A stretch of DNA of 64,000 nt from Ferrovibrio sp965278975 (lineage in GTDB: Bacteria > Pseudomonadota > Alphaproteobacteria > Ferrovibrionales > Ferrovibrionaceae): positions 2,294,001 to 2,358,000 of the forward strand of contig NZ_OZ257126.1 of NCBI RefSeq assembly GCF_965278975.1. The letters are read 5' to 3'. This document shows positions 36,126 through 45,173 of this stretch, piece after piece. A program made the translations under genes and the position numbers. Below the pieces are notes generated by a model. That model was given only the letters and a program-made list of their open reading frames with translations. It was not told the DNA's origin and did not search any database. Positions within the stretch are counted from its first letter, which is position 1. Every line of letters starts with the position of its first letter.

Positions 36126-36880
36126 ACGCCGCAGCGACCATTGCGACCGGCCAGGCTCAGGCCGCCCCGGTCATGACCTGCCGCGGCATCGTCGCGCGCT
36201 ACAGCCGCATCACCGTGGTGGAAGGGGTGGATTTCGACCTTTATCCCGGTGAGATGCTGGCTGTGCTGGGCCCGAATGGTGCCGGCAAGAGCAGCATGCT
36301 GGGCGCGGTTTCCGGCATTATCAGCGGTGCTGGCGAAGTCAAGATCCGCGACACCGAGATCGGCGGCATGAGCGCCCATAAGCGCGCAGCCCATGGTATC
36401 GCCTTCGTGCCGGAGCGGCGCGGCAATATTTTTCCTACCATGTCGGTGGAGGAGAATATCGATGTCGGCCTGCGGCTGCTGCCGGTGCAGGACCGCGAAG
36501 CACAGCGCGAGCTGATCCTCGGCCTGTTCCCGATCCTCAAGCAACGTGCCGATGCCATGGCCGGTGTGCTCAGCGGCGGCGAGCAGCAGATGCTCGCCAT
36601 CGGCATGGCCTTGGGCCGCAAGCCGCAGGTATTGCTGCTGGATGAACCGACCCAAGGCCTGGCGCCGATGGTGTTCGACATCCTGGAGAATGCCTTCAAC
36701 ATCCTGAAGCGCAGCGGCCTGGCGCTGCTGCTTGCTGAACAGAATGTCCCCTTCGCCGCCCGCGTGGCCGAACGCTATGTGGTGCTGTCGCACGGCCATC
36801 TCGTGCGCCAGGGCGGCAAGGAAGACCTGCGCAATCCGGAGGAACTCGCCGAAGCCTTCCTGGGCACGGCGAACGGATAA
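36122..36880 (+). CDS. ABC transporter ATP-binding protein (LivF-like)
   Basis: This 252-aa ATPase has Walker A GPNGAGKSS, AFVPERRGNIFPTMSVEENI, signature LSGGEQQMLAIGMAL, Walker B LLLDEPTQGLAP and LLLAEQNVPFAARVA. It pairs with the LivG-like subunit, and the two genes overlap by 4 nt (ATGA). Confidence 0.93.
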   Translation: MNAAATIATGQAQAAPVMTCRGIVARYSRITVVEGVDFDLYPGEMLAVLGPNGAGKSSMLGAVSGIISGAGEVKIRDTEIGGMSAHKRAAHGIAFVPERRGNIFPTMSVEENIDVGLRLLPVQDREAQRELILGLFPILKQRADAMAGVLSGGEQQMLAIGMALGRKPQVLLLDEPTQGLAPMVFDILENAFNILKRSGLALLLAEQNVPFAARVAERYVVLSHGHLVRQGGKEDLRNPEELAEAFLGTANG

Positions 36881-36917
36881 CTGACACTGGTTTAAGAAAA
36901 CTGAGAAGGAGAGGAAT

Positions 36918-38060
36918 ATGAAGCGTATCACTACCCTGCTGGCGGGCATTGCCGCGTTCGGTCTGCTGGCCGGCGGCGCGTTGGCGCAAGACAAGATCAA
37001 GATCGGCGGCATCTACAGCCTCAGCGGCCCGGCGGCCCCCTTCGGCGTGCCGGAGCGCGATATCGTCGAAATCCTCACCAACAAGGTGAACAAGGAAGGC
37101 GGTATCAAGGGCGCCCAGATCGATCTGATCCTGTGCGATGACCAGACGAACCCGACCGAAGCCGCGCGCTGCGCCACCAAGCTGATCCGTCAGGACGGCG
37201 TGGTCGCCATTCTCGGCTCGACCATCGGCACTGGCACCCTGGCGCTGATGCCGATTGCCATGGCCAACAGTGTTCCGGTGCTGGCACCGGTCGGCACCAT
37301 CCCGGCCACCTCGAAGGAAAACAATTTCTGGCCGTGGATTTTCCGCACCGCGCCGAGCGACACCCTGATCGTGGACGCGATCCTGGATCGCGGCGTGTTC
37401 AAGCCGGGCCACAAGCGTATCGCCATCATGTACCAGGAAGACGCCTATGGCGAAGCCGGCATGAAGCGCGCCGCCGCGCTCTCAAAGGAGCGTAACGTCG
37501 AGATCGCCGCCGCCGTGGCCGCGCCGCTCAACGCCATCGACCTCACCGCCGCTGCCACCAACATCCGTAATTCCAACCCGGATGTGGTGCTGCTCAAGAC
37601 CTCGGCTCCGGCGCTCGGTGCCGCCTTCATGCGTGCCGCCCGCCAGGTCGGCATCAAGGCGCCGATCGTTGGCACCGGCAGCCTCAACCAGCGGCCCTTC
37701 CTCGATGCCGCCGGCCCGGCCGGCGAAGGCATCCAGATCGTTTCGATCGGCAACTGGGACGATCCGTCCGAGCGCCAGAAGGAACTGGGCAAGCTGATCG
37801 TCGATGGCGGCAAGACCCCGAAGGGCTATGCCGAACTGATCGGCTCCACCGGCTTCCTCGCCGCTGCCGAGGCATTGCGCCGCGTTGACGGCAAGCCGAC
37901 CGGCCCGAAGATCCGTGACGCGCTGGAGACGATCTGCGATTACCCCGGCACTTACCTGGATGGCAAGCTCTGCTACTCCAAGGACCAGCATGAAGGCGTC
38001 TTCGCCGACACGCTGATCACCGTGGAAATCCGCGGCGGCAAGTTCGTCACCGTCAAGTAA
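36918..38060 (+). CDS. ABC transporter substrate-binding protein (LivK-like)
   Basis: This 380-aa periplasmic protein has a Sec signal peptide (residues about 1-23, ending GGALAQ) and then DKIKIGGIYSLSGPAAPFG, the class I fold start shared by Leu/Ile/Val and aromatic-acid binding proteins. Two lobes follow, with the linker region around IMYQEDAYGEAGMKR. AGGAGAG precedes the ATG. Linkage to an acyl-CoA ligase suggests an organic acid ligand. Confidence 0.93.
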   Translation: MKRITTLLAGIAAFGLLAGGALAQDKIKIGGIYSLSGPAAPFGVPERDIVEILTNKVNKEGGIKGAQIDLILCDDQTNPTEAARCATKLIRQDGVVAILGSTIGTGTLALMPIAMANSVPVLAPVGTIPATSKENNFWPWIFRTAPSDTLIVDAILDRGVFKPGHKRIAIMYQEDAYGEAGMKRAAALSKERNVEIAAAVAAPLNAIDLTAAATNIRNSNPDVVLLKTSAPALGAAFMRAARQVGIKAPIVGTGSLNQRPFLDAAGPAGEGIQIVSIGNWDDPSERQKELGKLIVDGGKTPKGYAELIGSTGFLAAAEALRRVDGKPTGPKIRDALETICDYPGTYLDGKLCYSKDQHEGVFADTLITVEIRGGKFVTVK

Positions 38061-38112
38061 CACAATGCAGGTCCAGGGGCATTCTTAAGGGCGTCAGCGT
38101 CGCGGGGTTTCG

Positions 38113-39756
38113 GTGAAAGCCAGCTATCTCGATTTTGCGCCACAGGAATGGTCCCTGGACCGAGTTCTGGAATGGCGCGCCGGGCAAACTCCCGGCGCGC
38201 CATTTCTGGCTTTCGCGGACCAGCCTGCCTTGAGTTTTGCCGAGGCCCGCGAGCGGGCCATGGATATTGCCTGGTATCTGTATTGCCTTGGCATCCGCGC
38301 CGGCGACAGGGTCGCCACCTTTGCCGGCAATTCCGAATTGGCGGTACTGCTGTGGTTCGGCATCGATCTGCTCGGCGCCATCGATGCCCCGATCAATCCC
38401 GCCTTCAGCGGCAAGCCGCTGGAACATGCCGTCAATCTGGTCGAGGCCGAGGTGATGATCGCCGAGGCCTCCCTGCTGCCCGTGCTGGCGCCAAGTGCTG
38501 CGGCGATGCCGCACCTGGCGCGCATCCTGGTCCACTCCGCCGTCCAGCCGTTGCCGGAAGCAATCGCGGACAAGCCGGTCGCGGCTTTCGTGCCGCCTGC
38601 GGGAGAGCGCCCGGCAAGCTGGCAGGTCCCGGGTGCGGCCGCTTCCGATCTCTGCTCGATTCTGTTCACCTCCGGCACCACCGGCCCCTCCAAGGGCGTG
38701 ATGGTGACCCATGCCCAGGCCTTCCTCACCGCGCGCCAGAGCGCGGAGGGTATGCGGATCACTGGCGACGACATCTATTACTGCGCCCATCCGCTGTTCC
38801 ACATGTCGCCGCGCTTCTGCGCCATCTATGCCGCGCTGCTTACTGGCGCAAAAGTAAGTCTGGATCTGCGTTTCTCGGCGCCGGACTGGCTGCGCCGGGT
38901 GCGTGACTGCGGCGCCACGGTGAGCATCGGCCATGGCCCGCTGCTCGAAATGATCCATGCCGAGCCGGAGCGGCCCGATGATGCCGATACCCGCCTCACC
39001 CGCATCGGCACGTCGCCCTTCCCCAAGCATATCGCGGTGGATTTCGAGCGCCGTTTCGGCGTGAAGGGGGTCGAAACCTGGGGCATGACGGAAGTGAATA
39101 TTCCCTGCTGGCATCCCTATGATGAAGTCTTGCGGCCTGGCTCCTGCGGCCGCATCCGCGAGGAATGGTACGAATTCCAGGTCGTCGATCCGGAAACCGA
39201 CCAGCCCTTGCCGGCGGGCCGCGTGGGTGAATTCGTGCTGCGGCCGAAGCTGCCCTGGATCATCAGTCCGGGTTATTACGCCAATCCGCAGGCGACGCTG
39301 AAGGCCTGGCGCAATCTTTGGTTCCATACTGGCGATAGCGGCTATATCGATGCCGATGGCTGGGTCTATTTTGCTGACCGGCTGGGGGATCGTATCCGCC
39401 GCCGGGCGGAGAATATCTCCTCCTACGACATTGAAGTGGCGGCCAATGCCCATGCCGCCGTGCTGGAAAGCGCCGCCGTTGGCGTGCCGTCGGAATATGT
39501 TTCAGACGATGACGTGAAGCTCTGCGTGGTACTGCGCCCGGATGCGGCGCTGGAGCCTCTGGAATTGCTGAGCTTCCTGGCGCAAAGCCTGCCGCACCAT
39601 ATGGTGCCGCGCTACATCGAGATCCTGCCGGCGATGCCACGCACGCCGACGCAGAAGATCATGAAGGTGCAGTTGCGCGCCTCTGGCATCGGCGCCAATA
39701 CCTGGGACCGCAAGGCGGCCGGCGTCGAGCTGCGCAGCCTGATGGGCAAAAGCTAG
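38113..39756 (+). CDS. AMP-dependent acyl-CoA ligase (ANL superfamily)
   Basis: This 547-aa ligase has P-loop motif LFTSGTTGPSKGVMVTH (near residue 195), A5-like ETWGMTEVN, A7/A8 WFHTGDSGYID and DRIRRRAENIS, and C-terminal TPTQKIMK with the catalytic Lys. It activates a carboxylic acid to its acyl-CoA, presumably the substrate imported by the preceding transporter. The GTG start lies 52 bp after the binding-protein gene. A very strong hairpin (38171-38204) lies within its first codons. Confidence 0.9.
   Translation: MKASYLDFAPQEWSLDRVLEWRAGQTPGAPFLAFADQPALSFAEARERAMDIAWYLYCLGIRAGDRVATFAGNSELAVLLWFGIDLLGAIDAPINPAFSGKPLEHAVNLVEAEVMIAEASLLPVLAPSAAAMPHLARILVHSAVQPLPEAIADKPVAAFVPPAGERPASWQVPGAAASDLCSILFTSGTTGPSKGVMVTHAQAFLTARQSAEGMRITGDDIYYCAHPLFHMSPRFCAIYAALLTGAKVSLDLRFSAPDWLRRVRDCGATVSIGHGPLLEMIHAEPERPDDADTRLTRIGTSPFPKHIAVDFERRFGVKGVETWGMTEVNIPCWHPYDEVLRPGSCGRIREEWYEFQVVDPETDQPLPAGRVGEFVLRPKLPWIISPGYYANPQATLKAWRNLWFHTGDSGYIDADGWVYFADRLGDRIRRRAENISSYDIEVAANAHAAVLESAAVGVPSEYVSDDDVKLCVVLRPDAALEPLELLSFLAQSLPHHMVPRYIEILPAMPRTPTQKIMKVQLRASGIGANTWDRKAAGVELRSLMGKS
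38171..38204. other. Perfect 14-bp-arm hairpin inside the 5' end of the ligase gene
   Basis: Arms 38171-38184 and 38191-38204 are exact reverse complements (AATGGCGCGCCGGG and its partner) with a CAAACT loop, while the frame stays open and encodes EWRAGQTPGAPF. It lies about 110 bp after the binding-protein stop codon and could retard ribosomes or RNases, or partly terminate transcription within the operon. Confidence 0.75.
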
Positions 39757-39757
39757 A

Positions 39758-40432
39758 TCAGCCCTTGCGCGGCTTGGTGGCTGGCTTGCGGCTGTAGGAA
39801 CGCTCGATCACCGTCAGCGTGGCATCCCACAGATCGGTGAGGCGGCCGAACTTGCCGTTGTCGCGCGTCACCAGGCCGGCATAGTGGATGATGGTGACAA
39901 GCTGGATAACGATTTGCTGCTGCGGCGTATCGGGCTGCAATTCGCCGGATTGCACGGCGGCGCGCACACCCACGGCCACCAGCATCTCGAATTCACGCAT
40001 CACGCCCTGCAAGCGGTTGCGCATCTTGTCGTTCAGCGCATCGCTGTCGGAGCGCAGGCGCGTCATCAGGCTCCACGGATGGCCATGGTCGCCATCGGGA
40101 TTGTATTTCTGATAGCGCTCGCGGTTCAGCCGGATGATGGCGTCGATCTTGGTCCGCAGCGTCGTGGTGGTATCGGTCAGCACGTCGCGGTAGCGGTTCA
40201 TGGTGGCGACGGAGTAATCCTCCAGCACCTCCTCGACCAGGCCTTCCTTGCTGCCAAAATGGTAATGCAGATTGGCGCGAGTGGTGTTCAGGATTTCGGC
40301 GATCTGGCGGAAGCTGAGGCCGCGATAGCCATGCTTCACCAGCAATTCCTCGGCCACCATTTTGATCTGGTTGCGCATGGTCTGGCCGGCACTGTTATTG
40401 TCAGTTTGCACGGGGCAACTCTCGAAAACCAT
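39758..40432 (-). CDS. TetR-family regulator of the catabolic island
   Basis: This protein of about 224 aa has an N-terminal TetR helix-turn-helix: MRNQIKMVAEELLVKHGYRGLSFRQIAEILNTTRANLHYHFGSKEGLVEEVL. A helical ligand-binding domain and a basic tail (SRKPATKPRKG) follow. The frame opens at 40468, with ATG 40432 (MVFESCPVQ) or ATG 40378 (MRNQIKM) as other starts; 40432 is a compromise. It converges on the ligase gene with a 1-bp gap. It is the best candidate to bind dyads A-C, but this is inference. Confidence 0.88.
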   Translation of the reverse strand: MVFESCPVQTDNNSAGQTMRNQIKMVAEELLVKHGYRGLSFRQIAEILNTTRANLHYHFGSKEGLVEEVLEDYSVATMNRYRDVLTDTTTTLRTKIDAIIRLNRERYQKYNPDGDHGHPWSLMTRLRSDSDALNDKMRNRLQGVMREFEMLVAVGVRAAVQSGELQPDTPQQQIVIQLVTIIHYAGLVTRDNGKFGRLTDLWDATLTVIERSYSRKPATKPRKG

Positions 40433-40471
40433 TTCGTAAATAATCGCAGTTTTCACCGCCGGGTGCAATCG

Positions 40472-40497
40472 CCGGAGGCGGCTTGAACCGCCTCCGG
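40472..40497 (-). terminator. GC-rich hairpin after the DapA-like gene
   Basis: CCGGAGGCGG and CCGCCTCCGG are perfect 10-bp arms around CTTGAA, 10 bp beyond the minus-strand stop at 40508 and just upstream of the TetR gene. No T-run follows, so efficiency is uncertain. Confidence 0.6.
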
Positions 40498-40507
40498 GTT
40501 GCTCGAA

Positions 40508-41437
40508 TCAACGCTCGATGCCAGCCGCCTTGAGATGCTGGCGGATACGGTCGATCTCAGCGGCGCCAAGCTTCTGCAGCGGTGGGCGTACCGCAGCGGA
40601 AGGCAGCCGACCGAGGATCACCTGGGCCTCCTTCATGCGGTTATGCATGTCCACCGCCGGCGGGCCGTAGAAGGCATGGGTGGTGTGGTAGATGCGGGCG
40701 GCCACCGCCTTGGCTTTGGCCAGGTCGTCGCCGCGCACCGCCTCGAACAACTCCACCTGCAGATCAGCAATGGTGCTGCCGGCGCCTGAGAGCAGGCCGT
40801 TGCAGCCCACCACCAGGGAGGACAGCAGCCAGGCGCTGTGGGTGGTCAGCACATGGAACGGGCGGCTGTCGGATTGCAGCGCGCGCACCGTCATCTCGTG
40901 GCGTGCCGGATCGCCGCAGGCATCCTTCATCGCCTTGATGCTGGGGATTTCCTGAATCAGGCGCAGCAGCACGTCATGGCTGTAGGTCACCGGCAGGCTG
41001 ACCGGGAACTGGAAGATGATCAGCGGCAGGTCGGTGGCATCGGCGATGCGGCGGTAATGATCCACCACCATCTCCGGGCGTGAGCCGAGCATGAACACGT
41101 TCGGCGGGAAAACCAGCAGCGCCGAGGCGCCCTTGGCATCGGCCATGCGCGCCAGGCGCACGGCTTCCATGCCGCTTTCGGCATAGATGCCGTTCACCAG
41201 CGGCACGCGGTCGCCGACTTCCGCCAGCGCCAGATCCAGCAGCTTTTCCTGCTCCTCGAAGGTGCAGGAAGAGACTTCGGAAGCATGGCCGTTCACGGTC
41301 AGGGCGGCAACGCCACGGGTCGAGCCGACCTCGCGGATATGCTTGCGGTAGTTCTTCTCGTCGATGCTCAGATCGTCGTGCAGCGGCAAGAGACAGGCGG
41401 GAATGACGCCGGAGCAGTCATAGTTCAGCCGGGGCAT
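40508..41437 (-). CDS. DapA/NAL-superfamily aldolase or dehydratase-like protein
   Basis: This 309-aa TIM-barrel protein of the dihydrodipicolinate synthase family keeps the Schiff-base Lys in IKAMKDACGD. It lacks the typical substrate residues: the GTTGE motif reads VNGHASE and the YNxP tyrosine is Phe (FQFP). It is therefore probably a pyruvate-dependent lyase/aldolase or hydratase for another substrate, not lysine synthesis. It lies 20 bp downstream of the DUF1330 gene and is co-oriented with it. Confidence 0.85.
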   Translation of the reverse strand: MPRLNYDCSGVIPACLLPLHDDLSIDEKNYRKHIREVGSTRGVAALTVNGHASEVSSCTFEEQEKLLDLALAEVGDRVPLVNGIYAESGMEAVRLARMADAKGASALLVFPPNVFMLGSRPEMVVDHYRRIADATDLPLIIFQFPVSLPVTYSHDVLLRLIQEIPSIKAMKDACGDPARHEMTVRALQSDSRPFHVLTTHSAWLLSSLVVGCNGLLSGAGSTIADLQVELFEAVRGDDLAKAKAVAARIYHTTHAFYGPPAVDMHNRMKEAQVILGRLPSAAVRPPLQKLGAAEIDRIRQHLKAAGIER

Positions 41438-41457
41438 GGGATACCTCCTCGAATGAC

Positions 41458-41745
41458 TTAGATGCCCTGTAGGGCGGTGATTTCAGCGATGGCGGCGCCG
41501 GCACGGGCTTCGCGCGCCTTACGGTATTCCGGCGAGTCGTAGAAGCGCTGCACGGTCTCGACCGAGTCGAATTCGACCACGACATAACGCACCGGGCTGG
41601 CTTCGCCCTCGATCATCACCGGGTCGGCGCCGCGCACCAGATAGCGCCCGCCGAAAGCCTCGATCGCCACCTTGGCGAGCGGCTTGTACGATTCGTATTT
41701 CTCCGGGTTGGTGACCCGGACCTTGGCAACCACGATTGCGGCCAT
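41458..41745 (-). CDS. DUF1330 domain protein
   Basis: This 95-aa protein is a ferredoxin-like-fold DUF1330/dimeric alpha-beta-barrel type: VAKVRVTNPEKYESYKPLA, GGRYLVRG and VVVEFDSVETVQRFYDSPEY. Its role is unknown; such proteins often accompany catabolic genes. The frame extends to 41844, but ATG 41745 follows GAGGAAA and gives the family start. It is divergent from the enoyl-CoA hydratase gene. Confidence 0.88.
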   Translation of the reverse strand: MAAIVVAKVRVTNPEKYESYKPLAKVAIEAFGGRYLVRGADPVMIEGEASPVRYVVVEFDSVETVQRFYDSPEYRKAREARAGAAIAEITALQGI

Positions 41746-41851
41746 TCTCAGCGTTTCCTCTTGAAGAGCATCGGACAAGACCGGTGCGGCAGGCAGAACC
41801 GGCCGGGGCCGGGGCCGGACTCCGGCAGGGCCACAAGGTGGCAAAAAACTG

Positions 41852-41879
41852 ATTGACGTGCAAGTCAGTTTACGTCAAT
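41852..41879. promoter_or_regulatory. Dyad D in the DUF1330/enoyl-CoA hydratase divergent promoter
   Basis: ATTGACGT (41852-41859) and ACGTCAAT (41872-41879) are perfect 8-bp arms around 12 bases that include TGCAAGT, a half-site also seen in dyads A and B. The full spacing pattern of A-C is not kept, so it may bind another protein. Confidence 0.5.
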
Positions 41880-41904
41880 TTCGCCGCCCAGGAGGAAACC
41901 GAAG

Positions 41905-42714
41905 ATGAGTGATCAAAAAGTGCGCGTCGAAACCCATGGCCGGGTGGCGACGCTGTTTCTCGTCAATCCGCCGATGAATGTCGTGACCCTGGGTCTGACC
42001 CGGCAGATGAGCGCCGCGCTCGATGCGCTGGCCGCCGATCCCGGCATCGGCGCCCTGGTGCTGTGCGGCGAGGGCGACCGTGCCTTCTGCGCCGGTTCCG
42101 ATATCAAGGAATTCCCGCGCTTGATTGCCGAGCAGGGCATCGTTTCGCAAAAACTGGGTAAGGAAAACGACACCTATGGCCAGGTGGCGCATTTCCCCAA
42201 GCCGACTGTCGCCGCCATTGAGGGCCTGGCGCTGGGCGGTGGCCTGGAACTGGCCAGCGGCTGCGACCTGATCGTCGCTTCGGCCAATTCCCACATGGGC
42301 CTGCCGGAAGTGAAACTCGGCGGCTTTCCGGGCAGCGGCGGCACGGTGCGGGTGACCAACCGCATCGGCATGGGCCGCGCCAAGGAAATGATGCTGCTGG
42401 GCGACATGATCGACGCCGAAACCGCGCTGGCCTGGGGCCTGATCAACCGCATCGCCCCCCAGGGCGGCGCGTTGAACCTGGCCCGTGAACTCGCCACCCG
42501 CATGGCGGAAGGCCCGGCCCAGGCGGCTTTCGCCTGCAAGACCGCTTTGCAGAACGCCGTCGATCTGCCGGAAGCCGAAGCCATCCAGCGCAGCCTGGAC
42601 TTGAGCGAGGCGCTGTCGCAGACCGGCGATTTCAAGGAAGGCGTCACTGCCTTTGCCGAAAAGCGCCCGGCCAACTGGCGCGACAAGCTCGACCGCAAGG
42701 TATTCGGCGCGTAA
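41905..42714 (+). CDS. Enoyl-CoA hydratase/isomerase (crotonase family)
   Basis: This 269-aa crotonase-fold protein has both catalytic glutamate positions of classical hydratases: LALGGGLELASGCDLIVAS and MGLPEVKLGGFPGSGGTVR. The oxyanion-hole segment is CAGSDIKEF. It hydrates 2-enoyl-CoA, consistent with the following acyl-CoA dehydrogenase and CoA-transferase genes. AGGAGGAAACC precedes the ATG. Confidence 0.9.
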   Translation: MSDQKVRVETHGRVATLFLVNPPMNVVTLGLTRQMSAALDALAADPGIGALVLCGEGDRAFCAGSDIKEFPRLIAEQGIVSQKLGKENDTYGQVAHFPKPTVAAIEGLALGGGLELASGCDLIVASANSHMGLPEVKLGGFPGSGGTVRVTNRIGMGRAKEMMLLGDMIDAETALAWGLINRIAPQGGALNLARELATRMAEGPAQAAFACKTALQNAVDLPEAEAIQRSLDLSEALSQTGDFKEGVTAFAEKRPANWRDKLDRKVFGA

Positions 42715-42753
42715 GGCGCTCATTCCCCCTTCTTATAATCCGAGGATAGTTCC

Positions 42754-43917
42754 GTGATCGATTTCTCCATTCCCGCCGAAACCCAGATGGTGCTCGACTC
42801 GCTGCGCCGCTTCATCCAGAAGGAACTGGCGCCGCACGAGGCCGAGGTCGAGGAAATCCAGGTGGTGCGGCCTGAACTGGCGCAAGACCTGCGCAACAAG
42901 GCCAAGGAAATGGGCCTGTTCGCCATGGGTATGCCGGAAGATGTTGGGGGCGGCGGCCTAAGCACCGTCGATATGTGCCTCTGCGAAGAGGAATTCGGCT
43001 TCACCAAGGATGCACTGGTGCGTCGCGCCTTTGGCGCCATTCCCGGTTCGCTGGTGAATTGCGTCGGCGAACAGCGCGAGAAGTATCTGTTCCCGGCGGT
43101 GCGGGGCGAGATCAATGTGGCACTCGGCATGACCGAGCCGAATGCCGGCTCGGATGCCGCCGGCATCAAGACCGCCGCCAAGCGCGATGGCGATGACTTC
43201 ATCCTCAATGGCTCGAAGCATTTCATCAGCGATGCTGATGTGGCGCATGCCTTCATCGTCACGGCGGTTACCGATCCGGCCAAGGGTGCCAAGGGCATCA
43301 GCGCCTTCCTGATCGACAAGGATACACCCGGCTTCACCGTCGGCCGCACGCAATACATGATGGGCCTGCGCGGCACCAATCATTCCGAATTGATCTTCGA
43401 GGATGTACGGCTGCCGAAGTCGCAGATGCTGGGTGCGGAAGGCACCGGCCTGTTCCAGGCACTTTCCACCATCAACCGGGTGCGGCTCGGCATGGTCGGC
43501 GGCCGTTCGGTTGGCATGGCGCGCAAGCTGATGCAGAAGTGCATCGACTATGCCAACGAGCGCAAGCAGTTCGGCCAGACCCTGGGCGAATTCCAGATGG
43601 TGCAGGCGATGCTGGCCGATATGGCCACCGAAATCTTCGCCACCCGCATGATGGTGCTGAACGCCGCCTGGGAGACCGACCAGGATCGTGACCCGCGTGA
43701 AAAGGTCTCGATGGTGAAGTATTACGCCTCCGAGATGCTGGGCCGTGTCGCGGACAAGGCGGTGCAGATTTTTGGCGGCATGGGCTATTGCCGTGAAATG
43801 CCGCTGGAACAGCTTTACCGCGATGCCCGCGTCTACCGCATCTTCGATGGCGCTTCCGATATCCACCGCATGATCATCGCCCGCAGCCTGCTCAAGAATG
43901 GCCGGATGAGCCTGTAA
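42754..43917 (+). CDS. Acyl-CoA dehydrogenase
   Basis: This 387-aa flavoprotein has GMTEPNAGSDAAGI, NGSKHFISDADVAH, ERKQFGQTLGEFQMVQAMLADM, QIFGGMGYCREMPLEQLYRDARVYRIFDGASDIHR. The usual catalytic YEG glutamate position is an Asp (FDG). It oxidises an acyl-CoA to its 2-enoyl form, passing electrons to ETF. The GTG start lies 39 bp after the hydratase gene. Confidence 0.92.
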   Translation: MIDFSIPAETQMVLDSLRRFIQKELAPHEAEVEEIQVVRPELAQDLRNKAKEMGLFAMGMPEDVGGGGLSTVDMCLCEEEFGFTKDALVRRAFGAIPGSLVNCVGEQREKYLFPAVRGEINVALGMTEPNAGSDAAGIKTAAKRDGDDFILNGSKHFISDADVAHAFIVTAVTDPAKGAKGISAFLIDKDTPGFTVGRTQYMMGLRGTNHSELIFEDVRLPKSQMLGAEGTGLFQALSTINRVRLGMVGGRSVGMARKLMQKCIDYANERKQFGQTLGEFQMVQAMLADMATEIFATRMMVLNAAWETDQDRDPREKVSMVKYYASEMLGRVADKAVQIFGGMGYCREMPLEQLYRDARVYRIFDGASDIHRMIIARSLLKNGRMSL

Positions 43918-43950
43918 GCCATTTGAGTCGCCGGGATTGGGAGGATTGTC

Positions 43951-45138
43951 ATGCTGAGTAAGATGAAAGTGCTGAGCTTCACCCATTTCGTGCAGGGTCC
44001 TGCGGCATCGCAGTATCTCGCCGATATGGGTGCCGATGTGGTGAAGATCGAGCCGATTGCCGGTGCCTTCGAGCGCGGCTATGGCGCCGATCAGGTGTTC
44101 ATCCAGGGGCTCAGCGCCAGCTTCTTCGCGGTGAACCGCAACAAGCGCTCTATCTCGGTCGATCTCAAGAGCGAGAAGGGGCGGGAAGTCATCCACTCGC
44201 TGATCCGCCAGGCCGATGTGCTGCTGGAGAATTACCGCGGCGGCGTGCTGGAGCGGCTTGGCTTCGGCTACGAGGCCGTGAAGGCGATCAAGCCCGATAT
44301 CATCTATGCTTCTGCTTCCGGCTGGGGTTCATCGGGCCCCATGGCTAAGGAGCCGGGTCAGGATCTGCTGGTGCAGGCCCGCTGCGGCCTGATCGCCGTT
44401 ACCGGCGACATGCAGAGCGCGCCCACCGTGCCCGGCGTGCCGATTGTCGATCAGCATGCCGCAGCCCTGATGGCCATGGCGATCACGGCGGCTTTTGTGA
44501 AGAAGCTTGGCACCGGCCAGGGCACCAAGATCGAGTCGAACCTGCTCAATGCCGGCCTCGATCTGCAGACTGAATCGATGGCGGCGTATTTCTCCGGCAA
44601 CCGCAGCCCGGAGCGTTTCCAGCGCGATTCCCGTCTGGCTTCCTGGTTCCTGCCGGCGCCCTATGGCGTCTACAAACTGGCCGATTGCCATGCGGTGATC
44701 AGCCTCGGCGGCGATATCGAGCAATTCGCCGGTGCCATTGGCAATGCCGAGCTGATCGCGCTGGCCGATGACCGGATGAAGAACCGCGACGCCTTCATGC
44801 GTGTGCTGGGCGAGGAACTGAAAAGCTGGACCTATGAGCGCCTGGATAAGGTGCTGGCACCCCATGCGCTGTGGTATGCCAAGGTGCAGAATTACGACGA
44901 TATCCGCGCCGATCCGCAGGTGCAGCATAATCAATGCCTGCAGCAGTTCACGGTCAAGGGCGAAACCGCCACCGTGCTGGCGCATCCGGTGCGCTATGAC
45001 GGCGTGGCACCTGCACTGCGTCGCATGCCGGCGGTGTTGGGCGGCGATACCCGCGAAGTGCTGCGCGAAGCCGGCTGGAGTGATGCCGATGTGGATGCGC
45101 TGGCGGCTGCCGGCACGGTCAATCTCGGCAAGAACTAG
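43951..45138 (+). CDS. Class III CoA-transferase (CaiB/BaiF family)
   Basis: This 395-aa protein begins MLSKMKVLSFTHFVQGPAAS and has GADVVKIEP, NRNKRSISVDLKSEKG and the catalytic Asp138 in EPGQDLLVQA, which forms the aspartyl-CoA thioester. It moves CoA between carboxylic acids and would activate the pathway acid without ATP. GGGAGGA sets ATG 43951. Confidence 0.92.
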   Translation: MLSKMKVLSFTHFVQGPAASQYLADMGADVVKIEPIAGAFERGYGADQVFIQGLSASFFAVNRNKRSISVDLKSEKGREVIHSLIRQADVLLENYRGGVLERLGFGYEAVKAIKPDIIYASASGWGSSGPMAKEPGQDLLVQARCGLIAVTGDMQSAPTVPGVPIVDQHAAALMAMAITAAFVKKLGTGQGTKIESNLLNAGLDLQTESMAAYFSGNRSPERFQRDSRLASWFLPAPYGVYKLADCHAVISLGGDIEQFAGAIGNAELIALADDRMKNRDAFMRVLGEELKSWTYERLDKVLAPHALWYAKVQNYDDIRADPQVQHNQCLQQFTVKGETATVLAHPVRYDGVAPALRRMPAVLGGDTREVLREAGWSDADVDALAAAGTVNLGKN

Positions 45139-45173
45139 GCGACAACATATAGGCGATTGGACAGGGTGGCATT

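Noticed and set aside
36918..38060. True leucine/isoleucine/valine uptake system
   Set aside because: The operon ends with an acyl-CoA ligase and sits in a CoA-catabolic island, so an organic acid is more likely; no liv symbols were assigned.
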